A stretch of DNA of 47,985 nt from Ruminococcus sp. (GCA_017634275.1 JAGBNQ010000009.1:1-47985), one strand, 5' to 3'; positions 17,845 to 26,026 are shown, counted from the first letter of the stretch. The notes: a model not told the origin generated them from the letters alone. A program made the numbers and translations.

Positions 17845-18504
17845 TCAGCCTACTCCGTACATTTTTCTGTACTCTTTCATGCTTTCAAGGTACTCCATGC
17901 CCGGAACTACGCCGTCCTCTATAGCCTTGATAATATCATTTATATTAACTATTGAATATACCTTAACGCCGAAATCCTTATAAGCCTGCTCAACAGCCGA
18001 AAGCTCGCCCTCTAAGGACTTTTCCATTCTGTCAACAGTAATCACCATAGCCGTAACATCAACATCAGCGGCACTCTTAAGCTTGGGAAGCGATTCTCTG
18101 AGCGCCTTGCCCGAGGTCATAACATCGTCGATAATAACGACCTTTTCGCCGTCAGTAAGCTTTTTGCCGACGAACATTCCGCCCTCGCCGTGATCCTTAG
18201 CCTCTTTTCTGTCAAAGCAGTAGCAGCAGTCGATCCCGTACTTATCGGCAAGCGAGGTAACAGCCGCAACAGCAAGCGGTATACCCTTATATGCAGGGCC
18301 GAAAAGCGTCTGCGCCTCAATGCCGTTTTCCTTTATGCAGTCAGCATAAAAGCCGCCGAGGCGTGAGAGCTGCGCGCCCGTCTTATAATTTCCGCAGTTG
18401 ATGAAATAGGGGGCTTTTCTGCCGCTCTTAAGCGTAAAATCGCCAAATGTCAGCACGCCGCACTCTACCATAAACTTGATAAATTCTTCCTTGTAGGTCA
18501 TCAT
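17845..18504 (-). CDS. pyrE: Orotate phosphoribosyltransferase
   Basis: Converts orotate and PRPP to orotidine 5'-monophosphate in de novo pyrimidine synthesis. The 219-residue product has the fold and motifs of the family: FTLKSGRKAPYFINCG at the N-terminus, FGPAYKGIPLA, and the PRPP-binding VVIIDDVMTSGKALRES. The C-terminal extension of about 20 residues is typical of the longer clostridial form. Two adjacent ATGs (18502-18504 and 18499-18501) lie behind GAAAGGAAG. It is alone here, without other pyr genes. A strong terminator hairpin lies about 20 bp upstream of the start, leaving no room for a separate promoter between them. Confidence 0.95.
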   Translation of the reverse strand: MMTYKEEFIKFMVECGVLTFGDFTLKSGRKAPYFINCGNYKTGAQLSRLGGFYADCIKENGIEAQTLFGPAYKGIPLAVAAVTSLADKYGIDCCYCFDRKEAKDHGEGGMFVGKKLTDGEKVVIIDDVMTSGKALRESLPKLKSAADVDVTAMVITVDRMEKSLEGELSAVEQAYKDFGVKVYSIVNINDIIKAIEDGVVPGMEYLESMKEYRKMYGVG

Positions 18505-18523
18505 ACATCTTCCTTTCACATTT

Positions 18524-18558
18524 TAAAAAAATCCGCAGATAAATAAATATCTGCGGAT
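18524..18558 (-). terminator. Strong rho-independent terminator between cpsD and pyrE
   Basis: Perfect 11-bp stem ATCCGCAGATA / TATCTGCGGAT with a 6-base loop and seven T on the minus strand. It begins 10 bp past the cpsD stop and ends about 20 bp before the pyrE start. Confidence 0.9.
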
Positions 18559-18567
18559 AAACGTTCA

Positions 18568-19338
18568 TCAGTCGTCCGATGAGGCGTGGCTGACAGCAGG
18601 GTCATAGCTGCTTGCTCTGTAAGCATAGTCACGTCTGTAGTATTTCTTATAGTAGCCCCTCTTGTATGTTGCAGTATCCTCAGTGATAGCCGTAACGATA
18701 ACGCCCAAAAGCTTGCCGTTGGCAAATTCAAGCGAGGTAGCGGCACGGCTGACCTCATCATAGGTAGCAACACCTGAACGTGTTACCATTGCTATACCGC
18801 CGATATGCGGGCTGAGCGTAAGTGTATCGGTAACAACGTTTATAGGCGGGGTATCAATTATAACATAGTCATAGTATTTAACAAGCTCATCAAGGAGTAT
18901 CTTCATATTCTCCGATGCGAGCATTTCCGAGGGGTTAGGCGGAATAGGGCCGCTTGTGATTATATCAAGGTTAGCGGTCTTTGATTTTAACACCTGCTTA
19001 AAAGAGTCGATACCGCCGAGAAGGGTAGAAAGCCCCTTATCGTTTTTGAATTTGAAAGCTCTGTGCTGAACAGGCTTTCTCATATCGGCATCTATAAGCA
19101 GCACCTTTTTGCCTGCCTGCGAGAAAACTATTGCAAGGTTAGCGGCAGTTGTTGACTTACCCTCACCTGCGTTAGCGCTTGAAACCGCGAACACCTTACT
19201 TCTCTGCGTTGCGAGCGCCATAACTATATTAGTTCTTAACGTCTTATAAGCCTCAGTTACCTGAAAGGGAACATTATCATCAAAAAGCGTAAATCTTTTC
19301 TTGGAACTGTTATTCTGTTTCTTCTTAAAAAGCGCCAT
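18568..19338 (-). CDS. cpsD: Bacterial tyrosine kinase, CpsD/CapB/YwqD type
   Basis: An autophosphorylating BY-kinase controlling capsule or exopolysaccharide synthesis and export at the membrane. The 256-residue product has Walker A (ANAGEGKST, about 55-63), Walker A' (VLLIDADMRKP, about 79-89) and Walker B (YVIIDTPP, about 158-165). A C-terminal tyrosine cluster (eight Tyr between 225 and 245, TYKRGYYKKYYRRDYAY) supplies the phosphorylation sites. It needs a membrane adaptor, supplied by the upstream wzz gene, whose stop overlaps this start (TAATG). No cognate phosphatase (CpsB/YwqE-type) or glycosyltransferase is nearby. Confidence 0.93.
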   Translation of the reverse strand: MALFKKKQNNSSKKRFTLFDDNVPFQVTEAYKTLRTNIVMALATQRSKVFAVSSANAGEGKSTTAANLAIVFSQAGKKVLLIDADMRKPVQHRAFKFKNDKGLSTLLGGIDSFKQVLKSKTANLDIITSGPIPPNPSEMLASENMKILLDELVKYYDYVIIDTPPINVVTDTLTLSPHIGGIAMVTRSGVATYDEVSRAATSLEFANGKLLGVIVTAITEDTATYKRGYYKKYYRRDYAYRASSYDPAVSHASSDD

Positions 19339-20111
19339 TATTTATAATACCCTCCCTTTGTTTCCTTTGCCTCAATATCGGGTATCTCACCGAGGATAGG
19401 ATAATCGAACCTCGTCTTGATATCGTCGCCTGTTCTGATAGTTGTATCAAGCAGCTTGCCGATAATAACTATTGCTGCCGAGATTATAAAGCCCAGGATA
19501 AGGCCTATGAGCGTATATCTTCTTACATTCGGGCCTGAAGGGCCTGTCGGCAGCTTTGCAGCGCCTATCGTTTCTACCGAGCCTGCCTGAGTAACACGCT
19601 TTATCTCCTTAGGGCCTATCTCCTCCATAGCGTTGCATATCGAAACGCTCAGAGCAGCACTCTTTGTGGTAACGGTTATAAGCATTACCTCGGTATCCTG
19701 CTCAGCCGACATTGAGATGCAGTTTCTCAGCGATGAAGTTACAACATAGGGCTTATCGTCCTTATCATAGTTTATCGTAAGATAATCCTCAAGCTCATCA
19801 GCGCCGTATTCCTCGATGATCTTCTCACCTATCTGATCAATTACGGCATCATTCTGCAAAATTACAATATATGTCGAAACAAGGCTCTTAGATGCGTTGA
19901 TATCACCGAGAGCCACCTGATCCTTAGAGGTACCATCAGTATTCTTGACATACATTGAAATGCTTGATGTATATTTGAGCGGCAGCACGAATTTTGCATA
20001 CCCGAAAGCCAACGCCCCCAGCACAAGCGTTATAAGAATAATAAACTTTATCCTCTTTAGCAGCGCACCTAACAGTTCGGTTAAGTCAATTTCGTTTGTT
20101 GATTCATCCAT
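19338..20111 (-). CDS. Polysaccharide chain-length regulator / BY-kinase adaptor (Wzz, CapA-like)
   Basis: A membrane protein of 257 residues with TM1 (about 20-42), an extracytoplasmic Wzz domain (about 45-200) and TM2 (about 206-226). A short cytoplasmic tail (about 227-257) should contact and activate the CpsD kinase. The layout is that of Gram-positive CpsC/CapA adaptors, and the length fits. The ATG 20109-20111 has AGGAGG upstream and a near-perfect promoter. Translationally coupled to cpsD through a one-base TAATG overlap. Together they likely set the chain length or export of a surface polysaccharide made by genes elsewhere. Confidence 0.9.
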   Translation of the reverse strand: MDESTNEIDLTELLGALLKRIKFIILITLVLGALAFGYAKFVLPLKYTSSISMYVKNTDGTSKDQVALGDINASKSLVSTYIVILQNDAVIDQIGEKIIEEYGADELEDYLTINYDKDDKPYVVTSSLRNCISMSAEQDTEVMLITVTTKSAALSVSICNAMEEIGPKEIKRVTQAGSVETIGAAKLPTGPSGPNVRRYTLIGLILGFIISAAIVIIGKLLDTTIRTGDDIKTRFDYPILGEIPDIEAKETKGGYYK

Positions 20112-20163
20112 CTTTTGACCAGCTCCTCCTACTCATTTGTTCTTAAAATCACCATACCTAACT

Positions 20164-20192
20164 ATTATACCACTACTTACAGCTATTGTCAA
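20164..20192 (-). promoter_or_regulatory. Consensus sigma-A promoter of wzz-cpsD
   Basis: TTGACA, 17 bp, TATAAT on the minus strand: both hexamers match consensus exactly. Confidence 0.9.
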
Positions 20193-20205
20193 TAGTTTCA
20201 CAATG

Positions 20206-20811
20206 TTATTTTTTCTTTGAGGTAGATTTTTTGGTAATTCCTTCAAGAGCCGACTCCTCAACCCAGCCATAAGTGGTATTATCATACAAAGCGTAATACC
20301 ATTTGCCGCTCTTGCCGTAGCAGGAAAGCGATGTCCCGGCAGGCATTTCCTTTTGCGTGGTATAATCCCCCGAGGGGCCGAATCTCAGCTGAGTCGCCTT
20401 TGAGGTACGGTACTGCTTTGTAATATCAAAGTATTCGTTATTCTTAGGCTTTTGCAGGGTGTCATATTCCGACTTCTTTGCAGTTGTCGTGGTAGTAAGG
20501 CTTACATCCTTCCCCTCTATCTTGCGCGTGTTTACCGAAACGGATACCCTGTCCATTGAATCGGGGTCGATCTCTTCTGCGTTCTCACTCCGTTTTGTGG
20601 TGGTGTATTCCTTGCCGCCCTCTGCAACATATCTTTTTGTCGTGGTGGTTGCTCTGTCACGCTCCGTTCTGCTTGTCGTGGCAGTCACGGCATATTCATC
20701 ACCGCTGCTGCTCTCGGAATAAAACGGCGGAATCTCTATAGAGCATGAGCAAAGCGCCGCCATACACGCTATTACCGATACAAGCTGTATCATTTCCTTT
20801 ATCTTCAACAT
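20206..20811 (-). CDS. Lipoprotein with C-terminal SH3-like domain
   Basis: A 201-residue exported lipoprotein. The signal peptide ends in a lipobox-like ALCSC (Cys about 24). A long Thr/Ser/Lys-rich disordered region (about 30-125) carries repeated TTTTK tracts. A bacterial SH3-type domain (about 130-190; TQLRFGPSGDYTTQKEMPAG, WYYALYDNTTYGWV) would bind cell wall or peptide ligands. The ATG follows GGGAG. It starts 12 bp after the amidohydrolase stop, so the two are co-transcribed. Function unknown; probably a wall-associated ligand-binding protein. Confidence 0.8.
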   Translation of the reverse strand: MLKIKEMIQLVSVIACMAALCSCSIEIPPFYSESSSGDEYAVTATTSRTERDRATTTTKRYVAEGGKEYTTTKRSENAEEIDPDSMDRVSVSVNTRKIEGKDVSLTTTTTAKKSEYDTLQKPKNNEYFDITKQYRTSKATQLRFGPSGDYTTQKEMPAGTSLSCYGKSGKWYYALYDNTTYGWVEESALEGITKKSTSKKK

Positions 20812-20823
20812 CTAACACTCCCG

Positions 20824-21624
20824 TCATAGCCCTAAAAGCCTTTCGGCATTTATATGGAATATCCTATCCTTCATATCATCACTAAGTCTCAGGCGCTCTA
20901 TCTTCATAGCTATCTCCTTTGAGCTTGCCCACGGGCAGTCGCTTGCAAAGAGTATTCTGTCAGCGCCGTGCTTAAGAATTATCTTCTCCATAAGCTCATC
21001 GGGGCAGTCAAGCGTAAAGGCGGTATCAAAATACACATCGCCCCCGATGCCTGCAAGCTCGTCATAAACCTGCTCCCACATTCTGTTTGCGCCTAAGTGT
21101 GCAAGTATCATCTTAAGCCCCTTTACCCTTGATGCTACATTTATAGCGCGCTTTGGCGTGCAGTGTATCTCATCGGGCGAATAGTAGTCAAACCCCGAAT
21201 GGAAAAGCACGGGCAGCGAAAGCTCCCTGCACGCCTCATAAACGGGGAACATTTTATCATCATCTATCTTAAAGCCCTGATAATCGGGGTGCAGCTTTAT
21301 GCCGTAGAGCCCTGCCTGCTTTATTTTAACAAGCTCGTCATACCAGTCCCGGGCGTCGGGGTGAACGCTGCCGAATGGCAGTATCCTCTCACTCTTTATT
21401 TTTGCCGCCCAGCTGTTAATTATTCCCTGCTGAGAGGGCTTTGTTGCAATTGACAGCACTGCCGCCTTGTCAACGCCCCATTCATCAAGCTTTTTTATTG
21501 TATCATCAAGCGTTGCGTCGGTAAGCGGAGTCAGCCCCGAATTGCCGACCAGAACAGCAAGCGCCTTTGATGCTATTTTCTCATTAAAAGCGTGAACGTG
21601 TAAGTCGATAAGCAATATCATCAC
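20824..21624 (-). CDS. Amidohydrolase family protein (TIM-barrel metallohydrolase)
   Basis: A cytoplasmic enzyme of 266 residues in the Amidohydrolase_2 family (decarboxylase/hydrolase superfamily). Metal-site features are visible: HVH at H9/H11, GIKLHPDYQG, LFHSGF, ILAHLGANR and FASDCPW (final Asp). The family covers hydrolysis or non-oxidative decarboxylation of small ring or carboxylic substrates; the substrate cannot be inferred. Two adjacent ATG codons (21624 and 21621) lie right behind AAAGGGTG. First gene of a two-gene unit with the SH3 lipoprotein, from its own promoter. Confidence 0.85.
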   Translation of the reverse strand: MMILLIDLHVHAFNEKIASKALAVLVGNSGLTPLTDATLDDTIKKLDEWGVDKAAVLSIATKPSQQGIINSWAAKIKSERILPFGSVHPDARDWYDELVKIKQAGLYGIKLHPDYQGFKIDDDKMFPVYEACRELSLPVLFHSGFDYYSPDEIHCTPKRAINVASRVKGLKMILAHLGANRMWEQVYDELAGIGGDVYFDTAFTLDCPDELMEKIILKHGADRILFASDCPWASSKEIAMKIERLRLSDDMKDRIFHINAERLLGL

Positions 21625-21656
21625 CCTTTTTGTACAAAAAATTCAACAACAAAACT

Positions 21657-21685
21657 ATTATATCACATATTTACGACATTTTCAA
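21657..21685 (-). promoter_or_regulatory. Sigma-A promoter of the amidohydrolase-lipoprotein pair
   Basis: TTGAAA, 17 bp, TATAAT on the minus strand. The rest of the 300-bp divergent gap (21686-21848) shows no gene. Confidence 0.8.
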
Positions 21686-21848
21686 TAGCTTTTTTGCACC
21701 TAAGTTTAAAATTTCTCGGTCAATTTGGGTGTGGTTTTAACAAATAAACAAGGATATCGGGCTTATCACTTATTTTCACCTATTTCATAAGCCGCCTCTC
21801 CGCAATTCATTATATCACCTGCATACCTTTAAGTCAATGCTCAAAGGC

Positions 21849-21877
21849 TTGCAATCGGGCGGATTATGTGGTATAAT
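21849..21877 (+). promoter_or_regulatory. Sigma-A promoter of the DUF6106-like gene/acpS/nnr operon
   Basis: TTGCAA, 17 bp, TATAAT on the plus strand, about 49 bp before the first ATG. Confidence 0.8.
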
Positions 21878-21925
21878 ACTACTTAGCGGCGCTTTTTGAC
21901 CGCAATTTCTATCGGAGGAATCAAA

Positions 21926-22447
21926 ATGGACGTATATAAGGAACAAAATGTAATAAGGGCGCAGACTGCCAATGACCGCTTTGCAAAGATAGCCGTTATC
22001 ATCATAGGAATGATAGTCGCTTTTGCGGTGTTCTTTCTTACGGCGCAGTTCGGTGTGGGCGGTGTTGGGCTTTTGCTCGCAGGCGGCGTACTTTTCGGCG
22101 CTTACTACATCACAACGGGCTTTGATAACGAGTATGAATACCTTCTGACTAACGGCGAAATGGATTTTGACAAGATAATCGCACAGCGCTCAAGAAAGCG
22201 CCTTATCACGGTAAAGCTCGACACCGCAAAGGAATTTGCCGAGTTTACCGAGAATACCGAGCTTGACAAGAACGCATCTATAGTTTCGGCTGATGACAAC
22301 ACGGGCGAGGACTTATGGTATCTTCGCGTTGACCACAAGGAGCTTGGCGACACCTACATTCTCTTTACGCCGAATGAGGAAATGAGGGAGATCATGACAA
22401 AATTCTTCCCCCGTCAGCTGCAAGCAGAGCTTAGGCGGCAGAAATGA
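21926..22447 (+). CDS. Two-TM membrane protein, DUF6106-like
   Basis: A 173-residue membrane protein of unknown function. Two adjacent hydrophobic segments (about 24-44 and 47-65) form a hairpin in the membrane. The remaining soluble C-terminal domain starts with YEYLLTNGEMDFDKIIAQ and resembles a PH-like/YcxB-like fold. I associate this layout with the uncharacterised DUF6106 family of Clostridia, from memory. The ATG 21926 follows GGAGG; the frame also opens at a TTG at 21896, which lacks a site. Its stop overlaps the acpS start by 4 bp (ATGA), so they are translationally coupled. Confidence 0.8.
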   Translation: MDVYKEQNVIRAQTANDRFAKIAVIIIGMIVAFAVFFLTAQFGVGGVGLLLAGGVLFGAYYITTGFDNEYEYLLTNGEMDFDKIIAQRSRKRLITVKLDTAKEFAEFTENTELDKNASIVSADDNTGEDLWYLRVDHKELGDTYILFTPNEEMREIMTKFFPRQLQAELRRQK

Positions 22448-22812
22448 TAAGGATAGGAACAGATATTATCGAAATAAGCCGCATTCGCAAAAGCGCAGAG
22501 AATAAGCATTTTCTTAAGCACGTTTTCAGCGATGAGGAGCTTGACTTTCTTACAAAAAAGCGTGACCCTGCCCCCTCGGCGGCGGCAAACTGGGCTGCTA
22601 AGGAGGCCTTTGCAAAGGCTCTCGGCACGGGTGTAAGGGGCTTTGAGCTTAATGAGGTGAGCGTTCTGCGTGACGAGCTTGGCGCGCCTTATTTCAAGCT
22701 CTCGGGCAAGGCGCTCGAAATAGCTCGGGGGTTAAATATCACACCGCGCGTTTCGCTCTCGCACAGCGATGAATATGCCGTAGCTTTCGTTATCTGTGAG
22801 GAGGCTCAGTAA
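22444..22812 (+). CDS. acpS: Holo-[acyl-carrier-protein] synthase
   Basis: Transfers 4'-phosphopantetheine from CoA to acyl carrier protein, activating fatty-acid synthesis. The 122-residue product is the typical trimeric AcpS length, with the N-terminal metal site IGTDIIEISRI (Asp 7). The central signature WAAKEAFAKALGTG (metal/CoA site) and the C-terminal VSLSHSDEYAVAFV are present. It sits between the DUF6106-like gene (4-bp overlap) and nnrDE (2-bp gap), an arrangement often seen in Firmicutes (acpS next to nnrD/nnrE). Confidence 0.95.
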   Translation: MIRIGTDIIEISRIRKSAENKHFLKHVFSDEELDFLTKKRDPAPSAAANWAAKEAFAKALGTGVRGFELNEVSVLRDELGAPYFKLSGKALEIARGLNITPRVSLSHSDEYAVAFVICEEAQ

Positions 22813-22814
22813 AT

Positions 22815-24335
22815 ATGAAAAAATATCTTACAGTTTCGCAAATGGTTGAATGTGAAAAGCGCTCCGACAAAAACGGGCTTTCGCTCTCTCAGCTTATGGA
22901 TAACGCAGCGCTCGCCCTTTACCGCGAGGTCTTGAATGCCGCGCATAAGGTGTCATGCAAAAAGGGCGAAAGCGTAAGGAGCATAGTCATCATCGCAGGA
23001 AAGGGCAACAACGGCGGTGACGGTCTTGTCTGTGCGCGGCTATTAAAGGAATCTGGCTTTAAGGTATGCGTATTCCTCGCCCTCGGCAAGCCCTCGACCG
23101 AGCTTTCAAAAGCTGCTTTCAAAAAGCTGAAGGGCATAGATATCCTTGATACGCTTGACGAGCAGGCAACAAGCCTTATTTATAATGCCGATATTCTGGT
23201 AGACTGCATTTTTGGCACGGGCTTTGGCGGCAGCCTCCGAGAGAATATCCTCCCACTATTTAGCCTTATAAACATATCAGGCGCATTTAAGATCGCCTGC
23301 GATATCCCCTCGGGCTGCAATGCCGATACGGGGCTTTGCGATAAGCTGTCTGTCAGGGCTGATATGACAGTGACCTTCCACAGACCGAAGATAGGCATGG
23401 CGCTCTCCCCTGCAAGGGAATACTGCGGCGAAATAAGGGTCTGCGATATCGGGATAGATAAACAGTACGAAAATGCAGACTTTTGCATTTACGAGCCCGA
23501 TATCTCTGGGATAAAAAAGCTCCTCCCCGAGCGGCCTGTCGGCGCGCACAAGGGCGATTTCGGGCGGCTGCTCATAATCGCAGGGTCAGATAATTACTAC
23601 GGCGCGGCGGCGCTTTGCACAAACGCAGCCCTGCGCTGCGGCGTAGGGATAGCTCAGCTTGCAGCACCGCAAGGTGTTATATCGGCGCTTGCAGGGAATA
23701 TGTATGAATGCACCTACCTACCCTTCAACGAGGGCGACAGCGCGGAAATTCTGTTAAGTGCCATAAATAAAGCAAGCGCCGTGCTTATAGGCTGTGGGAT
23801 AGGCGTAAATGACCACAGCATGGCGGCGGTAAGGTACGTTATCGAAAACGCGGCCTGCCCCGTGATAATTGATGCTGACGGGCTAAACTGCTTAGCGCAG
23901 GATATGAGTATACTTAATGGCCACAAGAGCGAGATAGCGCTCACCCCTCACATAGGCGAGCTTGCAAGGCTGTGCGGAGCTGACAGCAAGACAGCCCTTG
24001 ACAAACGCTTAGAGCTTGCAAAGGGGCTAAGTGAAAAATATGATGTAACGGTAGTTTCAAAAAGCGCAGGAACGCTGATCGTAAGCCGAGGACGCGCTTT
24101 GATGACAAACTACGGAAACACCGCACTTTCAAAAGGCGGCAGCGGCGATATGCTCGCAGGAATGATATCATCATTCGTTTCCCAGCGCGCAGATGTGCGC
24201 GAGGCAGCAGTCTTAGGCAGCTATCTGTTAGGCGCGGCGGCGGAAAAGCTCTCACAAACGCTTTCCGAGCGCGGAATACTTGCAAGGGATATTTTGGATT
24301 CTTTGCCGCGAATACTTTTTGATACCGAAGAATAA
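22815..24335 (+). CDS. nnrDE: Bifunctional NAD(P)HX epimerase / ADP-dependent dehydratase
   Basis: Repairs hydrated NADH/NADPH: the N-terminal YjeF_N domain (about 1-215; GKGNNGGDGLVCARLL) epimerises the R and S hydrates. The C-terminal ribokinase-like domain (about 225-500; GDFGRLLIIAGSDNYYGAA, ADGLN, SKGGSGDMLAGMI) dehydrates the S form using ADP or ATP. The 506-residue length and fused architecture are as in E. coli Nnr. The ATG lies 2 bp after the acpS stop, with a weak site inside acpS (GAGGAG). Last gene of the operon; a hairpin follows. Confidence 0.94.
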   Translation: MKKYLTVSQMVECEKRSDKNGLSLSQLMDNAALALYREVLNAAHKVSCKKGESVRSIVIIAGKGNNGGDGLVCARLLKESGFKVCVFLALGKPSTELSKAAFKKLKGIDILDTLDEQATSLIYNADILVDCIFGTGFGGSLRENILPLFSLINISGAFKIACDIPSGCNADTGLCDKLSVRADMTVTFHRPKIGMALSPAREYCGEIRVCDIGIDKQYENADFCIYEPDISGIKKLLPERPVGAHKGDFGRLLIIAGSDNYYGAAALCTNAALRCGVGIAQLAAPQGVISALAGNMYECTYLPFNEGDSAEILLSAINKASAVLIGCGIGVNDHSMAAVRYVIENAACPVIIDADGLNCLAQDMSILNGHKSEIALTPHIGELARLCGADSKTALDKRLELAKGLSEKYDVTVVSKSAGTLIVSRGRALMTNYGNTALSKGGSGDMLAGMISSFVSQRADVREAAVLGSYLLGAAAEKLSQTLSERGILARDILDSLPRILFDTEE

Positions 24336-24342
24336 ACAATAA

Positions 24343-24389
24343 ACACCTTTCATATATTTAGAGTACAAGTCTATTTATATGAAAGGTGT
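24343..24389 (+). promoter_or_regulatory. Hairpin: terminator-like and covering the next ribosome site
   Basis: A perfect 13-bp inverted repeat (ACACCTTTCATAT / ATATGAAAGGTGT) with a 21-base loop is followed by ATTTTTATG. The right arm contains GAAAGGTG, the only plausible Shine-Dalgarno sequence of the lipoprotein gene starting at 24396. The stem could both end nnrDE transcription and mask that site. Confidence 0.65.
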
Positions 24390-24395
24390 ATTTTT

Positions 24396-24893
24396 ATGAA
24401 GAAGATTATAGCTGCCGCCCTTTTACCGATAATGCTGCTTTGCTCCTGCAATGCAAAAAGCACAAAGCCCGACACAATGCCCGAAAGCTACAAGACTGAT
24501 GTTTTGATAAGCGACAACGGCCGTGAGTTTTCGGGGAGCTTTTGCAAGGACGAAAAAGGGTGGGAATATGAATTTTCAGCGCCCGAAAGCATAAAGGGCA
24601 TGAAACTCTCCAAAACCGCCGAGGGTTTTACCGCCGAGCTTGAAAAGCTGAAGATCACCGATGCCCCCGAAAAGCTGCCGCAAAACTCCCCTGCGCGGCT
24701 GATAGCAGGCGCGCTTGAAATGTGCGAGAGCGGCAAGGGCGTCACCGCCGAATACAAGGGCGGCAAGGTAGTAAACAAGGGCGTTATAAACGGCGCGGAT
24801 TTTGAGGTGACATTTGATGACGGTATACCCTGCTCTATGGAAATAGGCGGCGAGATAGCCGTAACATTTAAAAACTTTGCATCAAATGATTAA
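24396..24893 (+). CDS. Small lipoprotein of unknown function
   Basis: A 165-residue exported lipoprotein. The signal peptide MKKIIAAALLPIMLLCSCN ends with lipobox LCSC (Cys about 18). The mature part reads like a single beta-rich domain (alternating charged and hydrophobic residues, GKGVTAEYKGGKVVNKGVINGA). I recognise no family. It follows nnrDE after a hairpin that includes its ribosome site, so expression may depend on read-through or on opening of the hairpin. Convergent with the Ser-rich lipoprotein cluster, with a shared terminator. Confidence 0.8.
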   Translation: MKKIIAAALLPIMLLCSCNAKSTKPDTMPESYKTDVLISDNGREFSGSFCKDEKGWEYEFSAPESIKGMKLSKTAEGFTAELEKLKITDAPEKLPQNSPARLIAGALEMCESGKGVTAEYKGGKVVNKGVINGADFEVTFDDGIPCSMEIGGEIAVTFKNFASND

Positions 24894-24933
24894 ACTTTGC
24901 AAAACTAGCCCAAAGATTCCTTCGGATAAAAAT

Positions 24934-24972
24934 AAGCCGCAGCTCGTAAAGAACTGCGGCTTTAGCTTTTTA
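24934..24972. terminator. Bidirectional terminator between convergent lipoprotein genes
   Basis: AAGCCGCAG / CTGCGGCTT stem with an 11-base loop. T-rich tail TTTAGCTTTTT on plus, and TTATTTTTATC on minus. Confidence 0.85.
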
Positions 24973-24976
24973 GTTA

Positions 24977-25945
24977 TCAGCCCTCGAATGTCTTGTCGAT
25001 AGCGATAACATTGCCTGCCTCATCAAGGAAGGTAAGGTCTGCTATGTAGAAACAAGCATCGTTAGGAATGCTCCATCTCATAAATGTGAAGTACTGAGGA
25101 TCCTTAGAGTTTGCATATGCCTGCCATACGGGGATAGCATCTGCCTTAAGCTCATAATAGCCCCACTCGGAAACCCACTCAGATGTAGCGATCTCGCCTG
25201 CTACCTCAGCTGTCCAGGAAAGTGTCTCAGGCTTTGCGGGATCCTTGATAGCCTGAACTGCAAGGCCGCCCATGAAGTTGCCGGGAACGTGTGCTGTCTG
25301 GCCGTCATCACCTGTGAAGTCACCTACAGCTCTGTAGATAACGTCAGCCTTTATTGTGAATACCTCGGGGAGCTTATCCTCCTTGCCCTCGAAGATCTTA
25401 TCCATCTTGAATCTGATCTTAGGGATCTTGTAGCCAAGCTCGGGATCCTCGGGATCCTTAAGGTCTCTTACAGTTACCTTGATCATAGGAACGCCTGCAA
25501 CCTCTTCCATTTCATATGTGCAGCGTGACTCGTCGTTCGGATATACATCATCCGCATCGGGAGTTGTGTCCATCTCAGCCATATCGCCTACTAAAAGCTC
25601 GGGCTTTGTGTTCATTGTGAACTTAAGAGATGCTGTGTCATAGTTTGCAAGGCTCTTAGCAGCCTCGGAAATGTCAACAGGCTCCTCAGCAGCCTCGTCG
25701 CCGGAAGATGCGTCAGCCGAAGATGCGTCAGCGGAAGATGCATCAGCAGAGGATGCATCAGCAGAAGATGCGTCAGCAGCAGATGACTCCTCAGCAACAG
25801 AAGATGCCTCAGCAGAAGATGCCTCAGCTGTAGAAGATGCTGCTGTTGAATCTGCCTTGCTTGATGAGCTTGAATCATCACCGCAAGCTGTGAACATAGC
25901 TGCTGTCATTGTAAGTGCGAGAGCAGCTGCAAATAATTTCTTCAT
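24977..25945 (-). CDS. Ser-rich exported lipoprotein A (paralogue of B)
   Basis: A 322-residue lipoprotein. The signal peptide MKKLFAAALALTMTAAMFTAC ends in lipobox FTAC (Cys 21). A disordered linker of about 70 residues is built from SSADA/SSAEA repeats, then comes a globular domain of about 220 residues. That domain is paralogous to the next gene: both contain PVDISEAAK, EVAGVPM.KV, DLKDPEDPE.GY, AVGDFT.DDG..AHVPG, and end with MRWSIPNDACFYIAD. The terminal beta-strand pattern recalls carbohydrate-binding or beta-sandwich ligand-binding modules, but no known family is certain. The ATG 25943-25945 has GGAGG. Monocistronic, with promoter, distal operator and terminator. Confidence 0.85.
   Translation of the reverse strand: MKKLFAAALALTMTAAMFTACGDDSSSSSKADSTAASSTAEASSAEASSVAEESSAADASSADASSADASSADASSADASSGDEAAEEPVDISEAAKSLANYDTASLKFTMNTKPELLVGDMAEMDTTPDADDVYPNDESRCTYEMEEVAGVPMIKVTVRDLKDPEDPELGYKIPKIRFKMDKIFEGKEDKLPEVFTIKADVIYRAVGDFTGDDGQTAHVPGNFMGGLAVQAIKDPAKPETLSWTAEVAGEIATSEWVSEWGYYELKADAIPVWQAYANSKDPQYFTFMRWSIPNDACFYIADLTFLDEAGNVIAIDKTFEG
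25690..25850. repeat. In-gene tandem codon repeats (Ser-Ala-Asp linker)
   Basis: Near-identical units encoding (S)SADAS (for example GATGCGTCAGC) repeat in tandem within lipoprotein A. They are prone to slippage and so to linker-length variation between strains. Confidence 0.75.
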
Positions 25946-25997
25946 AATAATAACCTCCAAAAAATTGTTGTTAAAATATTTATAACTTAACACCTTA

Positions 25998-26026
25998 AGT
26001 ATACCATAATCTCAGCATATCTTCAA
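25998..26026 (-). promoter_or_regulatory. Sigma-A promoter of lipoprotein A
   Basis: TTGAAG, 17 bp, TATACT on the minus strand; predicted start of transcription near 25991. Confidence 0.75.

Noticed and set aside
25690..25850. Possible CRISPR-like direct repeats
   Set aside because: The repeats are in-frame codons of a Ser-rich protein linker, without unique spacers or cas genes.
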